Shown: one piece after another, positions 55,291 through 64,000 of the stretch
Position numbering within the stretch: position 1 is the first letter of the stretch
How the letters are laid out: each line of letters opens with the position of its first letter
NCBI GenBank assembly: GCA_014529385.2
Contig: CM043962.1
Location: forward strand, 129,268,074 to 129,332,073
Reading direction: 5' to 3'
From: Adiantum capillus-veneris
Lineage: Eukaryota > Streptophyta > Polypodiopsida > Polypodiales > Pteridaceae
Length of the DNA stretch: 64,000 nucleotides
Notes under the pieces: generated by a model
What the model was told of the DNA's origin: nothing
What the model saw: only the letters and a program-made list of their open reading frames with translations
The model's database searches: none
Position numbers and translations under genes: made by a program

Positions 55291-56141
55291 ATCGCGTTCT
55301 ATATAGCACAACCTGAAGAAGACTATAAGGGACCTGTTATGCAAAAAATGCCACTAAATGTTTTTTTGCAAAAAATGACAAAATTGCTTGTGGTGGAAAC
55401 AAAGGCCGAAATGAACCCGAATGGAAAATCTGAGCATGCATTCTCTCTCTAAATTTTTATCATCCTCCTGAGGCTCACCAAGCTCACGAAAATCTGAGAA
55501 AGTGAGCTTGCGTGTGTTGGTGATGCTATCAAGTAAGCTTGAGAGGATGCAACCTGCTCACATTGGGTAATTGTCCCCATCAAATTTATCCTCATTAACA
55601 AACATATTGAATGCATGAACGTGATGTGAAAACCGCCCGGAAAGAGGAGAAATGAAGCTAGACTAACCCGTTCTATATGGCACAACCTGAAGAGTACTAT
55701 AAGGGACATGTTATGCAAAAAATGGCACTGATAAAAAATTTGCACAAAATGACAAAATTGCCTACACAAGATTGCTTATGGTGGAAACGGAGGCCTAAAT
55801 GAGTCGGAATGGAAAATATGAGCATGCATTCTCTCTCTGAATTTTTTATCATCCTATTGACGCTCACCAAAGCTCACAAAAATTTGAGAAAGTGAGCAAG
55901 CATGTGTTGGCGATGCTGTCGACAAAGCTTGAACCTGCTCTGATACCAGTTTTGTTGGAAATAGGGTTGCAGGAAAACACACACAACTTGGAGAAGACAA
56001 AGAAGCTCAAGGCATGCAACAGAGAGTATGTATTGATGCTCACCAAATCTCACAAAAATATGAGAAAGTGAGTAGGCGTGTGCTGGCGATGCTGCTAGTG
56101 ACTAAGCCCAAGAGGACGCAACCTGCTCTTATACCAATTGT
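55183..56141 (-). repeat. Tandemly duplicated leader/PBS region of Copia D
   Basis: GGTAATTGTCCCCATCAAAT recurs at about 55190 and 55565, and the TCACAAAA.T.TGAGAAAGTG block recurs near 55490, 55875 and 56050. Two repeats end in a primer-site complement (55937-55948 GCTCTGATACCA; 56125-56136 GCTCTTATACCA), each followed by the LTR edge TGTTGGAAATAGGGTTGCAG (55953, 56139). Confidence 0.75.
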
Positions 56142-56320
56142 TGGAAATAGGGTTGCAGGAAACCACACATAGAGACAAACAAGCTCAAGGAATGCAACAG
56201 AGAGTATGTCTTGCTTAGTGCACAATGAAAGATAAGATAACCCTAGAGTGATGGGCATATATACAATGTGCAAGAAAAAAAACCTCTTAGTGAGGGAGAA
56301 AATGCCTCGATGGTTCTAAG
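56139..56320 (-). repeat. Copia D 5' LTR end, reversed
   Basis: It starts TGTTGGAAATAGGG on the plus strand, directly next to the primer-site complement. The outer boundary is not clear; another LTR edge may begin near 56322. Confidence 0.45.
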
Positions 56321-56321
56321 T

Positions 56322-56455
56322 GTGTTCACACACATCACTACCACATAAGTATGGTAGCACTTTGGTCATGCAATTTATTGAGGGGAGTACTTAAGGGTCC
56401 CACGCTAGTATATAAGAACCACCTTGCCCCCATTGTATAACCAGTTGGTTGTCTC

Positions 56456-56520
<65 letters not shown>

Positions 56521-56565
56521 GTATTCTCCCCATTTTTCTACGCTTCCTCATCGTCCACTTTGACA
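56322..56565 (+). repeat. Short LTR with TATA box and (CT)n, plus strand
   Basis: It runs from about TGTTCACACACATC to CACTTTGACA and is followed at 56566 by the primer site TGGTATCAGAG. A TATA-like AGTATATAAG is at about 56410 and (CT)n is at 56458-56519. The left edge is approximate. No plus-strand element body follows. Confidence 0.5.
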
Positions 56566-56576
56566 TGGTATCAGAG
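56566..56576 (+). promoter_or_regulatory. Primer-binding site, plus strand
   Basis: TGGTATCAGAG directly follows an LTR-like end. Confidence 0.65.
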
Positions 56577-56645
56577 TTGTGTGCTCCTTGATTGCAAGGG
56601 GAGATTGGAAATTTAAAATGAGTTGTTGATTACCTCAAAGCAGAA

Positions 56646-56657
56646 GCTCTGATACCA
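56646..56657 (-). promoter_or_regulatory. Primer-binding site, minus strand, another element
   Basis: GCTCTGATACCA on the plus strand, one base before TGATGGGAAATTCC, a likely reversed LTR end starting at 56659. A (CA)n run lies at 56786-56848 inside that LTR. Confidence 0.6.
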
Positions 56658-56787
56658 TTGATGGGAAATTCCGAGAGAACAAAATCTAAAATCCTTCAAT
56701 CTTTCCTTGCACACATGACCATTAACCTTTCACTATCTCTATCAAAACCCAACTACATATAATCTAGACAAAGACACCATGCACACA

Positions 56788-56852
<65 letters not shown>

Positions 56853-56999
56853 GACTAGATAGTGAAAGCATGAAAGAGAGGCAATGTAGACATTATCTCT
56901 GCACATACACTTAGCACAAGAGAAAGAAAGAGGAGAATCTTGCACACAATTGGCCTAAAATCCGAGCCCCTAAACTCCATGGCACCTCTCGGTGGAGTT

Positions 57000-57530
57000 G
57001 AGTATTTAATTTTATTATAAAATCTATTTTAGGTGCCAACTATTTGGGGCCCCTCTTTACACTTTAGTCCATGAGTGGTGTCTATCACTTCTTGCACGAC
57101 CCTTTACAGGGTGAATTCTCACTAGATGTTTACAATGAAACTTTATTGGCAAAATAACTAAAACACCGTGCAAATAAAAATGGCCAAAATAATTATTTGG
57201 CGCCTTCTCCTTAACTCTAAGAATTCCAATCTACACAACATCAATCTCATTGTTAGTAAAGATAAAATGACAGTAACGTAATTAACCATTACATGCCAGC
57301 TATCCCAATTGTAATGCTAACCACATACAACAGGAAGGTGGCCAAACTCGTAACACATTTGGACAAGTTACATGCCATCAATGACTACTAGGCCAAGCAC
57401 TGTGCATAGTGTACTCATTTGACCATGAGCAAGAAGATTTCATAAAAATCAACTCCCTTCTAATGCTTGAATCCCTTAGCAATCAATCTAGCTTTTAATT
57501 AGGCTTGGGATCATTAGATGTAAACTTCTT
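57000..57530. other. Spacer or Copia E 3' non-coding region
   Basis: Nothing coding was recognised. No copy of the 60722-61619 LTR was found here, so the 3' end of element E is undefined. Confidence 0.35.
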
Positions 57531-57539
57531 CTTGTAAAC

Positions 57540-60160
57540 CCATTTGCAAAATAAGGCCTACTTGCCTTCTAGCAATTCAACCAAGTCCCATATCTCATTA
57601 TTGACAATTGAGTTGTGCTCAGACTGCATTACATTCTCCACTTGACCTTATCCATTTGCATGGCTTCTTTATAACAAGATGGCTCATTGCAATCTGTCAA
57701 AATAATGTAATCCAACCCTGGCTGAAACCGCTCAAGCGGATGTGAGGATTAGATAGATTGTCTCAAGGCTTGATTCAAGGTGCTTCTAGTGGAAGGTACA
57801 TCAATAGAATTTTGAGTTTTCACAAACTCTGAGACAACATCCTCGAATGTCTTTTCTATACTCAACCTCTTGGATAGGTTTCTTATACATCTTCGAATCA
57901 TTGAAGATAACATATGAATTACATATTACTTTGCAAATTTTCAAGTGCTAGAGAGGATATTTCATCTCTTCAGCTACACCATAACCAAGGAAAATACATG
58001 TGTGACTTTGGGTCTAGCTTTTATTGAAGCTCTTTGGACACATGTGCATATGCCTCGCATCCAAAGATACACAAATGGTCTTAATATGGTTTCTTTCCGA
58101 ACCACGGCTCCTCTAGAATCTGGTAATTCAATGGCATACTAGGTGACTGATTAATGATATGCACTGCTATCAGTACTACCTATGCCCAAAAAAACCTTGA
58201 GTCAGATTTTCCATAGAATGCATGGCTATGACTCGCTCTTGAATCATATGCTTCATCCTTTCTGACACTCCATTCTGATTAGATGTGTAAGGTGCAATAA
58301 TCTGCCTCTTAATACCTCTCTTGCTACATAAATTCTCTTAACCCCTTGGAGACGTATTCTTCATCGTTATCAATCCTTAAGTTTTTTATCTTCTTGTTTG
58401 CGAGACTAGTTTTCTACCAGTGCTAAGAATTTTTGGAAAGTAGAGAAGACCCGATCCTTATGTCACAAAGGATAAACCCATACCTTCCTAGTGGGATCGT
58501 CTATAAAGATCACAAAATAGCTAGCTCCCCCTAGAGACTTGTTAGCATAGGAAAATCTCTAGTGGCTACAAATACTTCCTATTCAATGGCGATGAAGTGG
58601 TCCTGGTTTGTTTACCATAGATGCGGTGCTCACACATAGAAAAATCAGAATAACTTAACACATGCAAGTAAAAAAAATGGGCTATTGTTTGCATTCCCTT
58701 ATGGCTCGTATGACCTAGCCGGGTATGCACAGCTCCGTAGATGGTAGCTCGGCTATGGATATGCAATCTGCTTTTATACACAAAACAAACATAGAGTAAA
58801 ATGTTCCATGTTTTTGACCCTTGAGAATCACAAAATATTCCTTCCTGATTGACCATGAGACATGCCCAAAGGTGGTCGTGTAACCCAAGTCATCAATTTG
58901 ACTAGCAGATATCAAACTCTTTGCTAACTTGGAAACGTGTCAACATTCTTGACTATGAATTATGTGCCAGTATGCATGACTAGGTTGATGTCTCCAACAC
59001 CATGTATCTCAATCTCATAGGCATCACCAAGCTTAACTTTTCCACGAGTATGTGCATATGTAGAAAACCATTCTTTAAAGAATCTATGACCCAATTTTGA
59101 TCAAAACTAGAATCCTGTGCAATAAGAGCGTCTGGACTAAGATTTTCTATAAAGACTAGAACATCTAAGGAACTATGGACCTCAAGCACATCTGCGATCA
59201 CATTGAGCTCCTCAATCTTCGCTTTGCCCTTGCCGCCATCATTATCAAACTTTTTGTTATCTTTAGACTTTTTCTTGTCTTTCTACCATGTACGCAAATC
59301 TTTCTTTACATGTCCTTTCTTATGGAAATGGTAGCACTTCACATTGCGCAAAGAACCTCTAGATTTGCTTCAAGAATTCCCACGATCCTTACTTTTGTCA
59401 CGGCTATGAGTGCGATCTCTCTAACCTTGCCACTTGCAATATATACATCACCTTGCTTTGCGGACTTCATTGACTTTCTCTGTATCTCTTCATTGAGTAG
59501 ACTACAAACTACAACATCGTAGGCCAACTTGCCCTTAGGCATAGAGTTGTTATTAATAAAATGTGTCCCATGAAGAGGATAAAGAGCACAAGAAGAAGAT
59601 GGACCACACTTCATCATCAAATTGCACTCCTTGTAATGTCAATTGACTGAAAAGTACATCGAATGCATTCAAGTACTCAAAAATTGCACCTTCTTTCATG
59701 AGAAGCTCAAAAATCTTCTTCACGAAGTACACTTTGTTACTTGAACTTTTGCTCTCTTATGTATTTCATAGTTGTCCATAAGGATTTAGCAATAGCTTCA
59801 CCCACTATGGTGAAATATACAAATTTGGCTAGGTGTAAACGAATAGTGGGAATGGATTTTGCATCTAGCATCTTCCATTGCGCTTCTATATAGGCATCTC
59901 GCTTTGTAAGCTCAAAGATTTGCTCTAATTCACCTTTTTGGATCGGCACATCCTGGATTTGGTTTTCCACATAGAGAAATTTGTGGCACCAAACTTTCTA
60001 ATATTGTAAATGTTATTTCTTAGCAAAAGGTGCCATTTTTGCAAAACTTGAACACTACGATGAGAATGCCAAAGGTTATGGCGAGAAAATCTGACCACAT
60101 TATGACAGAACCTTCTTTGTAACGAGGGAAAAATATCAACCAAAGCAATGATCAAAGCCT
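57540..60160 (-). pseudogene. Copia element E gag-pol, heavily decayed
   Basis: Right to left: gag (KRDAYIEAQWKMLDAKSIPT, AKSLWTTMKYIREQ), a knuckle-like FHKKGHVKKDLRTW near 59300, a protease remnant (QNWVIDS), GAG-pre-integrase (HTRLGHTSHKGMQTIA, CEHRIYGKQTRT), integrase C-terminal words (FGCEAYAHVSKEL, CIFLGYG) and the RT N terminus (WDLVELLEGK, CKWVYKKKF). Words such as DCNEPSCYKEAMQM match element F closely, so E is an older relative of F. Many stops and frameshifts; the RT core and RNase H are gone. Confidence 0.8.
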
Positions 60161-60709
60161 TATAAAATGCATAGATAGGGTCATGAAAAATTTGGCAGAG
60201 TCTCCTTTGTTCAAGGAGTGAAAAATTGACCTAAATGATGCATAAAACGCATAAAATTAACCCAAAAGAGTAAATACGGGCATAAACTATCAATTGACAC
60301 TGACAAATGTTTGCCATATGCAATGTCAAGCAAAATATCCCATTAAATAACCTCTGGCAAGGATATCATAATGGGGAACTCCAACAACTTGTATCATCGA
60401 AGGTATCTCAATATTGAGAATATCCTAGCTCAATAAAACTTCATGCAAGACCCTTCAAAAGTCTAAGAAAACAACAAAAACTATCTAAGTTTTAGAAAAG
60501 GCTCTTTCGGTCCAAGTCTCGAAAATAGTCGGGAAACTGTCAAACATGCTAAAAATAGAAACTCTCGAGAAATATCAAACAATAAAAATTGCTCCACACG
60601 ATGTACAATGGACGATATCCAAAACTCAATGCACATGAATAAGAAACCGCACCAAAAACTGATGCAAACAGTAGACAAAATCCCTGCATGGATACCTACT
60701 CTCAAAAGA

Positions 60710-60720
60710 GCTCAATACCA
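60710..60720 (-). promoter_or_regulatory. Degenerate primer-binding site of Copia E
   Basis: GCTCAATACCA on the plus strand is one change plus one missing base from GCTCTGATACCA, and lies next to an LTR-like edge at 60722. Confidence 0.4.
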
Positions 60721-60721
60721 T

Positions 60722-61261
60722 TGTGTGTGCTTGAAAAAAAAAGAGTGCTTGTCAATGCATAACAATCCATAGAGAAATTGGTACTAAAACAAGTGCCCAG
60801 AATGCTTGTGAAGGCATTGTGCCTATGCGTGTCTAAAACCTACTTGAAGTGGTGCATGTGCACTAAAACGTGTCAATGTAAGTCAGCCCACAAGGAGAGT
60901 AGGTGTATGTGGGCTCAATAGACCCCTGTAATAATGATGTGAGAAAATGTGTATGTCGATGTCGACTAGAATCCGATGATGATTTTTGTCGTCGGATGAA
61001 AGTGCCAAGAATGCCAATGGTCAAAGCCAAAAACTAAGCCAAAAAACGGGACTAGATGTCAAAAATCCACCACCTAATGTGTGGGATGTTGGAAATTGTT
61101 GAGTTGTGTCGTTGGGCAAGCTATGCACGTCTAGAAGTCTATGCTCGCTCTCTATGTGTGCCAAATGACCAAAAATTTGGCCATCACCGGTGATATCCGA
61201 TGTCGAGGTAGTAGGGATATCCAAACGTAGAAGAAGTCGGGGATGATGGTAAATCAGAGAG

Positions 61262-61327
<66 letters not shown>

Positions 61328-61619
61328 CAATCTCAAAGCTCAAAATTGGTCACGTGTGTGTGGTACACGCACTATGAGCTCACCTTTCTTCACTCCTTTG
61401 TTGCTGCAAAATCGCTCTCCAAGCTTTTGAAGGAGTACGAGCGGAAGTGCGACGCGAGAGAGAGTGCGAGAAGAAGAGCACGACGATATGGTGAACTCGC
61501 TCTACTGTAATGTGTAGAGCATAGTGAGTTCTTATTAGGTTTTTACAAAAGAATATGTGTACATACCTGGCGGCCCGCCCACTTACCTGGGCGACCACAT
61601 TGGGCTTTATACCCCAACA
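60722..61619 (-). repeat. LTR of Copia element F (3' LTR), perhaps shared with E
   Basis: The minus strand begins TGTTGGGGTATAAAGCCC right after the polypurine tract of F. If the end is at GCACACA (60722) the LTR is 898 bp. It contains (CT)n at 61267-61324. The inner boundary is inferred from the primer-like site at 60710 and is uncertain. Confidence 0.6.
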
Positions 61620-61633
61620 ACCTCCCACTTAAA
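61620..61633 (-). promoter_or_regulatory. Polypurine tract, Copia F
   Basis: TTTAAGTGGGAGGT on the minus strand abuts the LTR start TGTTGGGG. Confidence 0.85.
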
Positions 61634-61696
61634 GTCCAATGTGGTACTTTAAGTGTGAGAGAAGCTACTATACAAGAGATGTAAAGAAGTGATGTA

Positions 61697-64000
61697 CTAC
61701 CCTACACCTAACTGCTTGCGAAAATGCGCAAAGCTCTCTGAGGGAAGTCCTTTTGTAAGTAGATCAACAGGATTTTCTGTGGTGTGAACTTTGACAAGTT
61801 GAAGTTGCTTATCCTCGAGCATTTCCCTGATGAAATGATACTTCACATCCACATGCTTTGTCTTTGAGTGATAAACTGGATTGCGAGCCAATTGTATAGC
61901 ACTTTGACTATCACAATATAACACAGGCATCTCTTCTTTGATTCCCAAATCTGTTACTAGTTGATTAAGTCAAATTGATTCTTTGCATGCCTCTGATGTT
62001 GCAACATATTCAGCCTTTGTAGTAGACTGAGTAACACAATCTTGTAATCTAGAACGCCATGATACTGCTCCACCAGCCAATGTAAAGACATACCCTGACA
62101 TAGACCTTCAGTTGTCTAAGTCACCTGCATAATCTGAGTCTGTAAAACCCTTTACACTTAGCTCCTGACTCCCATAGCATATACGCATACTCTTTGTAGC
62201 TTTCAGGTATCTCAATACTCCTTTCACTGCCTCCCAATGTTTCTTGCCTGGGTTTGACATGTATCGACTTACTACTCCCACTGCAAATGCAATGTCTGGG
62301 CGAGTAGCAATCATTGCATACATCAAACTACCCACTGCAGACGCATATGGAATCTTATCCATTTCAGCCTGTTCTTCCTCAGACACAGGACAATCTTGTT
62401 TGCTAAGTTTCACATATGGTGGCAATGGAACACTCAGTGCCTTTCCCTTCTCCATATTGAAACGTTGCAAAACCTTGTCAATATACTCTGTTTGAGATAA
62501 CTAAATCAACTTCTTTGATCTGTCTCTCTCAATGCGCATACCAAGTATATGACTTGCCTCACCCATGTCTTTCATGTCAAACGATTTTGCCATCTTTGAC
62601 TTCAAAGCTCAAATTTCTTCCAAGTGCTTGCCAGCAATCAACATGTCATCCACATACAAAATAAGGATCAACCAACTACCATCCTTAGCCTTCTTTGTAT
62701 ATAGACAGTGATCGAACTCACTACGTTTGTAGCCTTGAGAAAGCATAAACTTGTGGAATTTCTGGTACCATGCCCTCGGTGATTGTTCTAAGCCATAAAG
62801 ACTGTTTAACAACTGGCATACCCAATCTTCCTTGCCTTTCTCAACGAACCCTTCTGGCTGCTGCATGTAAATTTCCACATCTAAATCACCATGCAAGAAC
62901 GCTGTCTTGACATCCATTTGGTGCAACACCAAATCTAATATGGCAACCAATGCAAGAAAGCATCTCAATGTAGTCATCTTGACCACCGGAGAGAAGACTT
63001 CATCAAAGTCAATGCCTTGTTCTTGCTTAAAGCCCTTGGCAACAAGCCTTGCTTTATACGTTGGCTGACTATCATGAGCGGTGATCTTATACCTGTAAAC
63101 CCATTTACAAGGTAGAGCCTTTTTGCCCTGTGGTAATTTAACTAGCTTCCATGTCTTGTTTTTATGCAGAGCTGTCATCTCTGACTGCATGGCCAATTGC
63201 CAATTCCCGGAGTCCTTCATTTGCACTGCTTCCTTGTAACATGAAGGCTCATTGCAATCAATCAACATGACATAGTTCATAGATGGAACAAACCTATCAG
63301 GAGGTCGCGTGATACGTCCAGATCTACGCACAATAGGTGGCTCAGGCTCAGCCACAACCTGTGGTTCCACTCTATCCTGTCCTTGCTCCTCTTGAGCCCT
63401 GACATTTTGTCTTGCACGTGCAGGTCCATCTTCTTGGAAGACAACTCTTCTAATCTCCTCAACCCTCTCTGGTTTAGAATGATATTTGGATTCATTAAAG
63501 TGACCATCATTGCTGCGGACAACCTTTCTGGATTCGGGATCCCAAAGTCTGTACCCCATCTCACCAGAATTACCATAGCCTAGAAAGATGCACTTTCTAC
63601 TCTTTGGCTCAAGTTTGTTCCTAAATTCCTTTGGAACGTGAGTATATGCCTCACAGCCAAAGACTCTGAGATGCTTGTATGAGGGCATTTTGCCTGACCA
63701 TACCATCTCTGGCACTGAATCCTTCTGCAAAACCTTGCTAGGAGATCTATTTACAAGATGAACAGCTGTTGATACAGCTTCAGCCCAAAACCCATTTGGC
63801 AGCTGTGCATTAGACAACATACTTCTGACCTTCTCTTGTATGGTCCTATTCATCCTCTCAGCAACACCATTTTGAGGAGGATTGTAAGGAGCAGTAAGTT
63901 CACGTTTTATACCTTTTGACTCACAAAAGTCCTGAAAGGCCTTTGAAACATACTCTCCACCATTGTCAGTGCGTAAGCATTTAAGCTTCTTGCCACTCTG
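61697..64000 (-). pseudogene. Copia element F integrase-RT-RNase H, four in-frame stops, 5' end off window
   Basis: One continuous minus-strand frame runs in from the right edge. Integrase: LRTDNGGEYVSKAFQDFC and YNPPQNGVAERMNRT, then FGCEAYTHVPKEF and CIFLGYG. RT: CKWVYRYKITAHDSQPTYKA, LVAKGFKQEQGIDFDEVFSP, QMDVKTAFLHGDLDVEIYMQ and the catalytic LYVDDMLIAG near 62640. RNase H: FTDSDYAGD and CDSQSAIQLARNPVYHSKTK. It ends at 61697. There are no frameshifts in the window but stops at 62609 (TGA), 62501 (TAG), 62108 (TGA) and 61970 (TGA). The longest uninterrupted stretch (414 codons from its first Met) is 62609-63853. Gag and protease lie beyond position 64000. Confidence 0.9.

Overview
The window looks like nuclear DNA from a land plant, most likely a fern. 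Evidence: spliced genes with GT-AG introns, a plant-type UNC93-like transporter gene, PLS-type pentatricopeptide (PPR) sequence, En/Spm, Copia and LINE elements, and very many (CT)n, (GT)n and (TA)n tracts. The fern call is an inference from PPR style and repeat load; no search was run.

The main host gene runs right to left. Seven exons of an UNC93-like membrane transporter gene can be read on the minus strand. Exon 1 is at 26608-26784 and exons 2-7 are packed into 2643-3911. All junctions are GT-AG with matching phase, and together they give about 310 residues without a stop. The last ~140-150 residues must lie left of the window. Intron 1 is about 22.7 kb and is a nest of mobile elements. 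From left to right it holds LINE remnants and an endonuclease-less LINE (3.99-8.57 kb), tRNA-like short repeats (8.6-8.95 kb), a reversed fragment of LTR element B (8.95-9.98 kb), two non-autonomous LTR elements A and A2 carrying an unusual ORF (9.98-18.23 kb), a reversed LINE (18.23-19.99 kb), further LTR pieces (19.99-21.39 kb), and LTR element B (21.43-24.80 kb), which itself contains a hAT-like miniature element.

From 27 to 30.4 kb is spacer with microsatellites and tRNA-like repeats. At 30.7-39.5 kb an 8.8-kb CACTA (En/Spm) transposon sits inside a decayed PPR gene, with a 3-bp target duplication and an uninterrupted paralogous site nearby. Its TNP2-type transposase is broken and lacks much of its catalytic core. 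A second, TNPA-like gene downstream reads through four exons without damage. The PPR remains continue to about 41.4 kb.

From 41.5 to 52 kb is mostly non-coding, with a microsatellite palindrome (43.63-43.90 kb), a TIR element with an 8-bp target duplication (48.06-48.51 kb) and spacer. From 52 to 64 kb the minus strand carries a DUF4283/zinc-knuckle pseudogene, two decayed Copia elements (D and E), several LTR/primer-site junctions, and Copia element F. The F integrase-RT-RNase H frame is uninterrupted except for four in-frame stop codons, and it runs off the right edge.

No CRISPR array, operon, rRNA or intact canonical tRNA gene was seen. Most of the window is transposon biology layered on one expressed-looking transporter gene.
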